The notes under the pieces are model-generated. The model was not told the DNA's origin. It searched no databases and saw only the letters and a program-made list of their open reading frames with translations. From Symbiodinium sp. CCMP2592 (Eukaryota; Sar; Dinophyceae; Suessiales; Symbiodiniaceae), in NCBI GenBank assembly GCA_905221615.1, contig CAJNDT010002780.1, positions 558,001-622,000 on the forward strand: a stretch of 64,000 nucleotides of DNA, given 5' to 3'. Numbering within the stretch: position 1 is the stretch's first letter; every line of letters starts with the position of its first letter. The translations under genes were made by a program, and so were the position numbers. Shown here in pieces: positions 33,153-42,780 of the stretch.

Positions 33153-33584
33153 GTGTGTCAGGACCAAACCGAAGGTTTTTGTGGTTTTGTCGTGTGTCCT
33201 GGCTTCAGGCCCAGCGTGGAGAACGCAGGCGAGTGGGAGGGGTCGAGAAGCTCGAGATGTCCGTTTAGCAATAGATCCCAAAGAAGGTGAGACTACCCGG
33301 TCCCGAAGGACCCGGCGGTCTTCAGAAAATCGTTCGTTCAAAGGTAGCTCGAAGAAGACTGCCTTCGGCCGCAACTATCTCAATTTCGCAGGGAACGGGA
33401 TCTGAAGTCTAACGGGTTCTGCAGGCCCTGCATGCCCACACTGGAGTGCAGGCATCCTGCTTTCCCCCGCGGGCCCGCAAGCCTGCCACATGAAGCACAG
33501 CAGGGCTCCGGCCTGAGATGTTTAAACGAGGCCTCGGGTTTTCCTAGCCGCGGTCTCTTGTGCGAGTCGGCTATCAAGTCACAG

Positions 33585-33649
33585 GGCTACAAAGAGAGGT
33601 GGCAGATGCTGGCAGCAGGGATTGCTGCAAGCAGAGAGGACTGCAAACG
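33585..33649 (+). CDS. Exon-like island (GYKERWQMLAAGIAASREDC)
   Basis: Follows AGTCACAG and ends before the donor GTAGTG at 33650. The peptide GYKERWQMLAAGIAASREDC ends K(R). It may begin earlier, since the frame is open upstream. Confidence 0.38.
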
Positions 33650-34026
33650 GTAGTGACGTGTTATGTGGCTATGCAAGCAACCATAGCCAGGTCAGAAAGG
33701 TTTACGTATAAGCGAACGCAAAATCGTGTGGGGATCATGAGACAGGAGATTGCTAGCTTTGGATTGAAAAGCCGCAACACGTGCTGCGAAACCCCAACAC
33801 CCCAAGCCCCCAGCCCCAAAATGCTTCGCCTGACCCCCCAAACCCGAAAAATTCCCTGAAACCACACCGCCCCAAGACCCGACGACCTCCTGAAGCCCTC
33901 AACCGAGGTACCCGGTTCTTTGCTGGATGTGGTGGCATCCGGACGGAACTACTGGGGAACCCCGAGGCAGCTTCCGCACTGTTTTTGTAAAGTCAGAGTT
34001 TCTCAACGGTCGGGGTTCTGGGGTTT

Positions 34027-34142
34027 TACGGTTTAGGGTTTAGGGTTCAGGGTTTAGGGCTTCAGGGTTTCAGGGTTTAGGGTTCAGGCTTTGGGATTTA
34101 GGCTTTAGGGTTCTGGGTTTAGGGCTTCAGGGTCAGGGTTCG
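34027..34142. repeat. Telomere-like TTTAGGG block
   Basis: GGTTTAGGG, GGTTCAGGG and GGCTTCAGGG units. Confidence 0.8.
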
Positions 34143-34209
34143 GAACAAGTCTCAGTGCTGGTCGCCGTGTTAGTCTGGTCGCGGTGTTGCTGCCGCGGGT
34201 GATGTCTGA

Positions 34210-34382
34210 GCCCATTATACTACAATTTTAATAAGGAACAGCCCTTATAGAACCCTCTAAAGTAGCCCTTTTGGTAATTATTAAGGCCCCTACATGCTAG
34301 AACCCTACGATAGATCCCTTTCAGTAACCCTTAAAAGAACCCTTTAAAGGAGCCCTATTCTAATTATTAAGGCCCCTATATT
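34210..34382. repeat. F2-end fragments with AACCCTTTAAAG units
   Basis: Two right ends of F2 (TAATTATTAAGGCCCCTA) at about 34275-34292 and 34365-34380, separated by AACCCTTAAAAGAACCC-type units also seen at 14.1, 40.9 and 54.8 kb. Confidence 0.6.
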
Positions 34383-34462
34383 CGGAGCCTGGAACAGGAC
34401 GGTAGTGGACGCTGCTGCAGCTCTGGCCTGAGCTTCTTCTCGCACTCTTGAGAGCTGCTTTC

Positions 34463-34495
34463 ACTTACCTCTGGTCAGCAGGCGATGGAAGAATG

Positions 34496-34572
<77 letters not shown>

Positions 34573-34618
34573 TATAACTGTACCCCATTCCTCCATTCCC
34601 TACTAACCAAAGGTAAGT
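34463..34618. repeat. Hairpin element family F3, copy 3, loop expanded by AGT repeats
   Basis: The arms (ACTTACCTCTGGTCAGCAGG .. CTACTAACCAAAGGTAAGT) are as in the other copies, but the loop holds about 25 uninterrupted AGT units (about 34497-34571) where other copies have GTAGTAATAGTAG. Confidence 0.9.
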
Positions 34619-35244
34619 TCATCCTTCTGTCAGAGCTTCGCGCCTCCGTCTGTGCTGGGTCCAGGGTTTAGGGTTTTGGTTTGGGGTTCAGGGTTTAGTA
34701 TCCTTCCCGCTTTTGTTGAATATCGACTCCATGAGCTGTGCATGTTCGCATGCGAAAATGCATCAAGGAGGCAGACGAGCGACCGCCGGCCCAGTGCGTC
34801 GTGTTCAGTACCGCACTGCACGGGACTTACTGAGCGATTTCTGGGCAAACACGACAATTTGTGGAGACGCTGCTCTTGCACTTCCGTGAATCGGCACAAG
34901 TGGGAGTTTCAGACAACCTAGGGCCCTATCATGGACACTGTAGAAGAGTTCGTGTTGTGAGAAACCCCCCGCCCGCCAATACAGCACCTCCCTTGCACGA
35001 CACTTCTGAAAGCGCCAGAACCTAAACCCCTGAGCCCCCAACCCTATAAACCCTATAAGCCCTATAGAACCCCTAAAAAAACCCCTTAAACTCTACCCCT
35101 CCCCATACTTCTCCCAGGTCCGACAACAGCCCGACCCAGATGTGCTTAGAGTTCATGGACCTCGTGGGCGCCGGGAGCTCTGAGGGACCTTCGGAGATCT
35201 CGAGCCCGAGCTTTGTGGGGTGAAAGGTCTTTAACTTGGGATAT

Positions 35245-35247
35245 CGA

Positions 35248-35285
<38 letters not shown>

Positions 35286-35460
35286 TGCATATCTTTATGT
35301 ATAGACTAATACAAAAGTATACATATATATCTATATCTATATATCTATCTATATCTACATGTACATCTAGATCTAGATCTAGGTATAGATCTGGATCTAG
35401 ATGTGTATCTGTATCTATGGCTATCTGTATATCTTTGTATATATACATATTTGAAGGAAG
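35245..35460. repeat. (AT)n and ATCTAT/ATCTAG microsatellite
   Basis: ATATATATAT at 35256-35282, then ATCTATATC and ATCTAGATC units. Confidence 0.8.
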
Positions 35461-35740
35461 TAGTGCCGAAAGCATCTACTTGCAGGCTGCTGCAGCAGGA
35501 GTTGCAAGGGATTCCTCATGTGCACTTTCCATGAGCCAGTCAGATTTTGTTGTAAGGGGACTTGCGCTGTAGCTTTCTTTCATGGACGTAGTTGGCTCCG
35601 CGTAGGTGTAGAGTTATAGCATTGCGCAGGTATCTTGCATTGCTTCTATACCGGTAGATACCGGTAGCTTGAGTTAACTTTCATGGCAAGAGTCAGCACT
35701 GAACATCGAGTACTAGCAGCCTGAGTCTCCTGCGTCCCAG

Positions 35741-35815
35741 GCAATGGCCAAGGGCGACGTCCCGAAGATCCCGATCATTGTGCAGACACGTGGCCGTGCC
35801 AACGTTGAAGACTGA
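35741..35815 (+). CDS. Exon-like island ending in a stop (possible terminal exon)
   Basis: The acceptor TGCGTCCCAG ends at 35740. The peptide AMAKGDVPKIPIIVQTRGRA ends NVED and then TGA (35813-35815). It could be a last exon, or a first exon from the ATG at 35744. Confidence 0.35.
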   Translation, partial: AMAKGDVPKIPIIVQTRGRANVED

Positions 35816-36174
35816 AGAGTTGCCACAGTTTGGTTTAGGGCGAAGTTCCAACGCCTCTAGGATACTTTCATCTGTTCGTGGGATGGTTTCTTTTTCCATG
35901 CGCTGACTTCACGTCGTAACCCGTGATTTCAGGGTTATCATTGAGCAGGAGCTGCGTTGCATGAGTCAAGACATTGAAACTCCGACTCCTCGCTGTCAAG
36001 GGTGTTGTTGGTAATGCGGAGCCTGCGGCCGTCTCAGATCTGTCTGTCTGTGCCAGGCGGTGTCTTTGGCCGACTCTGTGGCAACATGGCAACAGGCACC
36101 ATGACCGACGTCGCTGGAGCTCGGGGCTCAGCCACGCTTTGTGGTTTTTCTAGATCGGAGGCTTTCGACTCCTC

Positions 36175-36274
36175 TAGGGGCCTAAATAATTACCAATGCC
36201 ATTTGGGGGGTTCCTTCTCATAATTACAGTATCATGGGCCCCAAAACCCTATTCTAGTTATTAAAGTCCCTATA
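36175..36274. repeat. Hairpin element family F2
   Basis: GGGGCCTAAATAATTACCAA at the left, GGGGGGTTCCTTCTCATAAT in the centre and TTATTAAAGTCCCTATA at the right. Confidence 0.8.
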
Positions 36275-36293
36275 CTAATGCTTCTGACTTCAG

Positions 36294-36398
36294 GGTCAGA
36301 GGAATTTCTTGAGCGCGCCTTTGCAGAGCTCCGAGCTGATTCAGAGAAGGGCCAAGCATCTGCACCCAGAGCGCGAGGCTGAAGCTCGAAGACAGCCT
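36294..36398 (+). CDS. Exon-like island (GQRNFLSAPLQSSELIQRRA)
   Basis: The acceptor CTGACTTCAG ends at 36293. Phase 0 gives GQRNFLSAPLQSSELIQRRA, then KHLHPEREAEARRQ. The 3' end runs into telomere-like repeats. A second frame is open for 28 codons, so this is uncertain. Confidence 0.28.
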
Positions 36399-36405
36399 CA
36401 ACCAA

Positions 36406-36600
36406 CCCTAAACCCTAAACCCTAAAGTGGAGCCTAAGCCCCTAAACCCTAAACCCTAAAGTGGAACCTAAACCCCTAAACCCTAAACCCTAAAGTGGAA
36501 CCTAAACCCCTAAACCTTAAACCCTAAAGTGGAACCTAAACCCCTAAACCCTAAACCCTAAAGTGGAACCTAAACCCCGAATCCTAAACCCTAAAACCCT
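36406..36600. repeat. 34-bp tandem repeat of telomere-like units
   Basis: Five copies of a 34-bp unit made of two or three CCCTAAA motifs plus GTGGAACCTAAACC. Confidence 0.85.
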
Positions 36601-36722
36601 TTAGGCCCTAAACCAAAACCACCGAAACCGCACCTGCTTGGCTTCCGCTTTGCAGGTCACCCTCTGGGGCTTGCTGCGAACGATGCGCGTGGACCGACAC
36701 GGGGGGCGAAGACACTTTGATA

Positions 36723-36903
36723 AAGGGGCCTTCATGATTAGAATATGGTGTTCTGGGGGTTCCTTAATATTATTATAACTATAGCATAGGATATCATCCC
36801 CAAACCCAATTCAAAAATGATTAGAATGGGGGTCTGGGGGTTCGTTATTAGAGTTATAGTATAGGATATCCCCAAACTCAATTCAAATTGTTAATTCCCC
36901 TAT
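36723..36903. repeat. Two partial F2-like elements in tandem
   Basis: GGGGCCTTCATGATTAGAAT then CTGGGGGTTCCTTAATATTA and CCCCAAACCCAATTCAAA. The second half repeats TGGGGGTTCGTTATTA and CCCCAAACTCAATTCAAA. Confidence 0.65.
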
Positions 36904-36938
36904 GGCCGGCAGTTGGGGTTGGGGAGATGGAGGGCGAT

Positions 36939-37042
36939 ACTATAGGGGCCTTCATAATTACCTATACTATTTTGGGGGTTCCTTTTTATATGTATAGTAT
37001 AATGGGCCCCCAAAACCCTATTCTAATTATTAAGGCCCCTAA
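36939..37042. repeat. Hairpin element family F2, well preserved
   Basis: ATAGGGGCCTTCATAATTACC at the left, ACTATTTTGGGGGTTCCTTT in the centre and CTAATTATTAAGGCCCCTA at the right. Confidence 0.85.
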
Positions 37043-38420
37043 ATTGGCTCGCAATCTGCGGTTCAGATGATTGCAGCCATGGCGTAGGTTCCCACGCGGT
37101 ATGGCATGGACCCTGCGAGGACTCGGTCACGAACGAGCAAGCACAACTTTAATCCGGGTGGCAGGAGATTCCCAAAGTGCCCATCTTGGCGCTGGACTTT
37201 GCCCCGGGAATGACCACCGCGCAGATCCCCAGGCACCGCCTAGGTCGTTCGAGTTGCGGTTCCCTCAGGCCCTTACCTAGACCAGCTAACCACGGGTCGA
37301 AATCACTGCGGTGGGCATCAGTTTGACCGTCAATTCGCCTCTGTCTTAGGAGTTCTCTGACAGCATGCAACACTCAACACCCGCAACATGTGGCCCTTAG
37401 CCCGAAACTCACGACTCTAAACCTATTCCGTGAAAGGCAGCTGAAGCCACCAATTGGTGTCGTGCGGTGCCCAGGAGCCAGGAGGGCCCGCTTTGCTCGA
37501 GGTCCAGAAGTGGAGCACTGCTATAGGGTCCAGAACAGGAGTATAGGCTACCGACAGCCGGTTCTGATTGTGGTCTTCTCCCATTCCTAATCACATCCGA
37601 AACCGGAAACTTCAATCTGTGGACGGCAAAGTTTATGAGATCAGGTCTAGGGATGCATAGCGTGCTGTCAGCCCTGGCTCCTGAAAACCGAAGCCAGTCA
37701 CCATTAACTCTCATGCTGATTGCCACCGCTATAACAGATTTGAAATCACTACCAGCGACTACAGTTCTTATTGCGAGCGTGATAGTAAGTGCTTCCAAGC
37801 AAGTCAGGCAACCCTAGAATCAACCTCCAGGCAAAAGCCTGACCCCTCCCAGGCGGAGACGTCCTACTACAACAAGAGCCGATGGGAGCCACAGCTCTCT
37901 GAGGCTGCACTCGGCGTTTGACGTCCTTCTGGAGTTGGGAGGACCAGTTTCAACTTCCTCCCTGGGATAGGGCTCAGCCCCAAGCCCGTTTTGAGGCTGT
38001 AAGGGATGGGAAGACTTGCGTTGAAGTCTTTGAGCCGGGGCAAGGTCGACACGCCGCTTTTTGAGGATCAGGGGTTTGGGACTCCTGCAGGGCCTGGGGG
38101 GGTGTTGGTGTGGCATTCTTCGATCGGAGTGGAGCAAAACCCCAAGCCTCCAGCCTCGAGCATTCGGATCCCTAACGCCGCCCCAAGCCAACACTCCATA
38201 ACACTCCCACATACCCAAATCCTAATCCGAAAGGGAGCCTCAACTCCTGAACGTCGAATGCGGAAGCCGAAATCCAAGAACATGCCCAGTACCGAAGGTT
38301 CCATCTCTGCTTCGGCGGGACTTGAAGAAAGACAGCGTCTCTGCTCTAGGACTGCCCCCCTTGGGTCTTCTTAAATCCTTTTCTTTGGGGGTTGGGTTGA
38401 GGATTGGGGTTGATGCGGTT
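37043..38420. other. No gene recognised
   Basis: GC-rich unique DNA with frames open on both strands (up to about 130 codons). No domain, repeat or paired splice pattern stands out. Confidence 0.3.
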
Positions 38421-38511
38421 GATGATGTAAATCCTGCACTGTCCATAATCAGGAACGACCATAATTCATTCCCGTAGTTTACGGTCCTGAAGGTAATGCA
38501 GGATTTATACT
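38421..38511. repeat. Hairpin element family F5, copy 2 (inverted)
   Basis: Its reverse complement (GATGATACTAGTATAAATCC ..TGCATTACCTTCAGGAC..) aligns with the copy at 14504-14594. Confidence 0.7.
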
Positions 38512-39410
38512 AGTATCATCAACAGTAGGGTTAGGGTAAGACTCCTCTCCTCAGCAAGGACTAATTCTGGGAGTTCTCGGCTTGCGGCTCGTTGGATAAC
38601 TTTAGATGGCAGGTGCCAAGAGACAGCCCAAGGCCAGAAACTGCGTTGCCTCTTGTCTTCGGGTATTTCGGGGCATCCTACAAAGTCAATAAGTCTATTC
38701 GACCTGACCTACAACATGAAGAGTGTTGCGTGCAGAGATGCAAACACTCCTGGTGACCATGGTTCAAGGGTGCGATGGCCGGCATCCCACTCCTGCGGGA
38801 AGGTCACGCACCCTGGGAGTGCGCAATTCGTAGCGAGAAGATTCTAATGAGCGCGACAGCAAGGCAAAGAAGTGGTCTGCGAGATGCAGGGATGCAGGCT
38901 GACAACAGATGGGTGCAACCAGAGAACAGACAGTGACAGACACGCTAGAGGACTGCTGCGCAACTTCTGAGCGGCGTTGCCAGCAATTGATACAAAAGTG
39001 AAGTGAAGAGTGCAACACTTGGACTTCGGGACGTCTCTCCTTGAAAGCGCGGATTGTAAGACATATTCGGATGTAGGAGTTTCCCGGTTGATTGCCCCGG
39101 ATGATGTGACTGCATCACGTCAAGCCTAGTTTTTAAGGTCAACTCTGGAAGGAATGTCTGACTGCACTACAACCTCGTATCACAAACCCTAGATCCAGAC
39201 CCCCTGAATTCTAATCTCAAAAACAGTCAAAAACCCTAAAAGCCCTAAACCCGAAACCACTGCCTGGAATTTATCGCCCGCAGTCTGCCCGAGCCAGTCC
39301 GCCAAAACCCCCGAAACCAAGGACTCATAGTTTTTTGAAATAGTTTGTTTTTGGTTTTTAAATTTTTAAAGCATAATAAGCACTACTTTTTTTTTAAAAT
39401 TTCCTGCCAG

Positions 39411-39465
39411 GAGCAATGGTCACCGACGAGCGCAAGGCCAAAGCCGAGGCAAGACTTCTGGAATA
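39411..39465 (+). CDS. Exon-like island (AMVTDERKAKAEARLLEY)
   Basis: The acceptor TTTCCTGCCAG ends at 39410. The peptide AMVTDERKAKAEARLLEY is strongly helical. The donor is unclear because AT-rich DNA follows. Confidence 0.32.
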
Positions 39466-39469
39466 TGTT

Positions 39470-39580
39470 ACAGTAATATATTATACTCTAATGGAATATA
39501 TAATACAGTAGTGTATTCTAATGCGATGTATTAGAATACTGCAAAAACTGCATTTTATATCATGTTATGTTAGAATGTGA
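39470..39580. repeat. AT-rich stretch around TAATATATTATACTCTAATG
   Basis: Repeated TAATGGAATATA, TAATGCGATGTATTAGAATA motifs with partial dyad symmetry. Confidence 0.45.
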
Positions 39581-39636
39581 GAAAAGTGTTTCTGGTCTTT
39601 GGCTCCCCGGGATTGTAAGTATTAGTAGATGCTCTC

Positions 39637-39728
39637 ACATACCTTTGTGAGTAGGGAGTGGAAGAATGATAGTAATAGTAGTTATAATTGTACCCTATTC
39701 CTCCATTCCCTACTAACCAAAGGTAAGT
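39637..39728. repeat. Hairpin element family F3, copy 4
   Basis: ACATACCTTTGTGAGTAGGG at the left (diverged) and CCCTACTAACCAAAGGTAAG at the right (intact). The loop is GATAGTAATAGTAGTTATAA. Confidence 0.8.
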
Positions 39729-40524
39729 CTTGTGGGAGCTTAAGGTCGTCCTTGAGTCCTCGGAAGAGTGGAAGGGGTCTGATTCCGGGGAGGACTCTTT
39801 GTTCGGAGTTCCCCAGTACTAGTTTAGGGTTTAGCGTTTATAAGTACATTTCTAACACTCATTAGAAGCCAGAAAGTTGGAGCATCATTAGCCTCATGCC
39901 AGTAAGGTAAGGTATAGGGACTTCCAGCATGAATCATCCTGAAGCTATGTTCCAACTTTCTAGGGTCGACTGCAGCAACTGGCAGGCAAACACCAAGTTC
40001 TCTAGGAAGGCTTTCTCCTGGACCGGCAGGGTGCTCGGAAAAATCTATCTTTGAGGCGGCTCGGTGGGGTTTAAACAGTTTAGGGCTTTTGTGGGGCTTG
40101 GGAGCTGCTGTGTCAGGTGGAAGTACACAGAGTTCGTACAGTAGTGGTGGTGGCAGACCTTTTGCGGAGGTTCGCAATGTCAGGATCTTTGCGTGTGGAG
40201 TTGTGCTTGTGACCTGCTCGCGATTCCGACCAGCAATATGTTTTCATACACGGAACAATGATGATAGTCGTGATGTGATGTTCTTGCTTGCGGTTGCCGG
40301 ATCTGCATGATCTTTGTAGGGTGCTTTGGTAAGCTCTGCTTGCTTGATGCGGAGAAAGGCAAGAAGGGGCAGGTTGGTAGGTGATAGAGGACCCACCCGG
40401 GAAATCGAGACATGAGATAGGCCCAGGACAAGACAACAGCGGAAGGCAGCTGGAGACAAGTTCTAGAGCAAAAATCTGTGCATACATGAATATGTATGTA
40501 TTTGTATATATTCACGCATACAGA

Positions 40525-40650
40525 CACAAACTCTCTCTCTCTCTCTCTCGCTCTGTGTCTCTGTCTCCCTTTCTCTCTTGCTCGCTGACTCCCTCCCTCC
40601 CTCCCTCCTTCCCTCCCTCCCTCTCTCTCTGTCTCTCTGTCTGTCTTCAT
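40525..40650. repeat. CT/CCCT microsatellite
   Basis: CTCTCTCTCTCTCTCTC followed by CCCTCCCTCCCTCC and CTCTCTCTGTCTC. Confidence 0.85.
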
Positions 40651-40755
40651 AGATATGCTACACATACATATATAGTTAGACATCATGTAACTATATAGGT
40701 AGATATGCTCACATTCTGAAACCCTTGATCCCGATCCAGAACCCCAACCTTCTCC

Positions 40756-40860
40756 CTGGTGCTTAGTAGGGAATGGGGAAATGGATTCCCATAGTAGTCC
40801 CTGTATAATCCCCACTAATAGTCCCCATAATCCATTCCCCCATTCCCTACTAAGAACCAG
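40756..40860. repeat. F3-related hairpin element
   Basis: CTGGTGCTTAGTAGGGAATGG at the left pairs with CCATTCCCTACTAAGAACCAG at the right, nearly perfect. The loop differs from the main F3 family. Confidence 0.75.
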
Positions 40861-40869
40861 ACAGAGACT

Positions 40870-41165
40870 ATAGATAATTACCCTAAGACCCCTTGTAGAG
40901 CCCTTATCGAACCCTTATAGGACCATTTAAAGCAACCCTCAAAGGAACCCTATTCCCTAAACCCTATTCCCTAAACCCTAAACTCTAAACCCCAAACCCA
41001 AAACCCTAAACCCTATTCCCTACCAAAACCCAGACAACGGTCGAGGTCCCAGCGTGAAAATGGACTACTGCTGGTACAGGCAGGAGTGGCGAGCGGCCGC
41101 TGGCTCAAGAACGTGCTTTGGTTCTTAGTAGGGAATAGGGTTCCTTTAAGGTTCCTTTAAAGGGT
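40870..41165. repeat. Larger inverted repeat around AAAGGAACCCTATTCCCTA
   Basis: AAAGGAACCCTATTCCCTA at about 40947 pairs with TAGGGAATAGGGTTCCTTT at about 41132. Telomere-like and unique sequence lies between. Confidence 0.6.
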
Positions 41166-41172
41166 CCTATAA

Positions 41173-41515
41173 GGGCCTGTAAGTGGATTTAGGTTTTAGG
41201 GTTTGGGGTTTAGGGTGGGGTTTAGGGGTTTAGGGGTTTTGGGGGTTTAGGGGTTTAGGGGTTTAGGGGGTTTCGGGGTTTTGGGGGTTTAGGGGTTTTG
41301 GGGGTTTAGGGGGCTTGGGGTTTGGGGTTTAGGGGTTTTGGGGGTTTAGGGGTTTTGGGGGTTTAGGGGTTTAGGGGTTTTGGGGTTCGGGGTTTCGGGT
41401 TTGGGGTCTAGGGGTTTAGGGGTTTTGGTGTTTTGGGGGTTTGGGGTTTTGCGGTTTTGGGGTTTTAGGGGTTTAGGGGTTTTGGGGTTTAGGGGTTTGG
41501 GGTTTGGGGATCGGG
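41173..41515. repeat. G-rich telomere-like block (TTTAGGGG/TTTTGGGG)
   Basis: About 340 bp of TTTAGGGG and TTTTGGGGG units, G-rich on the + strand. The proline/lysine frame on the other strand is an artefact. Confidence 0.9.
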
Positions 41516-41879
41516 GATATGTACATGGGGTAGGAAGTACTGGCTGCATTTGCGGTTACTGCAGGAGCCGTTGCAAGGGATGGCACGCCGCTTGAGGTGA
41601 AGCATAATATGCATGTATGGCTAAGCACCTGAAGGTAAATATGTACTGTACTGAAATGCAATGCAAAGAGATGTACTGTAACATGCTGTAATGCCATGTA
41701 GTGTTGTGTAACGTGGTGTAGCGTACTGTAGGCCATTCGTGCAATAGTTAATGCAGCCAGAGTAAAGAGCTTTTTCTGTCTCAACCTCAGTCTCTAACAG
41801 TCTGCTTGTCTCTCTTTCTCTGACTTAAACCATGCGTGCACGCATGTATACATCAAGCTGTGCATGCTCGATGCACACA

Positions 41880-41955
41880 CGGATGGATGGATGGATGGAT
41901 GGATGGATGGATGGATGCATGGACGCATGGATGCATGGATACACGGATAGTTGGA
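41880..41955. repeat. GGAT tetranucleotide microsatellite
   Basis: Nine or more GGAT units followed by GCATGGAC variants. Confidence 0.85.
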
Positions 41956-42239
41956 TGATGTCTGTCCGTCTTGTGTCTGTTTGGCTGTATGTCTCTACGT
42001 CTGAATGTCTGTATTGACAGTACGTATGCATGCATGGGTGCATGCCTTTGTACATATGTGGATGTCTCATCTATTTGTCTCTATGTCTCTATGTGTGTGT
42101 GCACATTGGTGTGTGTGTGTGTGTGTGCGCGCGTTTCATCTCGTACAGACATGTAGCAATGTGGCATATGTAGAATTGCAGGAGTATCGTTTTAGCCATG
42201 GCCCTTGCAAGATCACAGGGCTGTTGTGGTGTTCCGTTT

Positions 42240-42275
42240 ATCCCCCCCTCTCTCTCTCTCTCTCTCAGTCTCTTT
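42240..42275. repeat. CT microsatellite
   Basis: CCCCCCTCTCTCTCTCTCTC tract. Confidence 0.8.
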
Positions 42276-42594
42276 GTTTCTCGGGCTCTCGCTTGAGAAG
42301 ATGGAATTAGGAGACATATCTTGGCCAGTGGCGGGAGGCAGGAGCAGTTGCTATCCCTATGGATTAAGTAATATAGATACCACCTGCCAACCCCAAAACT
42401 CTTAACGTCTGAAAGCCAACAGTTTCAAGTCCTCAAGTCAAAGGTGGGCCCAGCGGAGGGCCAGATCATCGCAAGGAGCCCAGATTCTCATCCATCTCGT
42501 AGGGCTCGGATTGGCATGTCGCCTGCATCTACAGTCGTCTATCTGTCTATGTTATCTGTCTATGTATCTATCTAGCCGCCCTGCCGACTTACTT

Positions 42595-42628
42595 ACCTCC
42601 CTCCCTCCCTCCCTCCCTCCCTCGCGCT

Positions 42629-42682
<54 letters not shown>

Positions 42683-42727
42683 CTATCTAGCATCTAGTCA
42701 TGTATGTATGTATGTATGTATGTGTGT
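42595..42727. repeat. CCCT, CT and TATG microsatellite
   Basis: CCTCCCTCCCTCCC, then a long (CT)n (about 42634-42680), then TATGTATG up to the edge of the LINE target-site duplication. Confidence 0.85.
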
Positions 42728-42743
42728 ATGTATGTTTTCATAA
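42728..42743. repeat. Target-site duplication, left copy
   Basis: ATGTATGTTTTCATAA, identical to 53184-53199. Confidence 0.75.
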
Positions 42744-42780
42744 GGCTCAGCAGCGACTAAGACGACTCCACCGGTGAGTC

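Noticed and set aside
36406-36600. CRISPR-like array
   Set aside because: The 34-bp units are contiguous with no unique spacers and the genome is eukaryotic.
41097-41109. Spliced-leader relic (TGGCTCAAG)
   Set aside because: Only the last nine bases of the dinoflagellate spliced leader match; too short to support.
41346-41549. Pro/Lys/Asn repeat protein on the minus strand
   Set aside because: Translation of the TTTAGGGG block.
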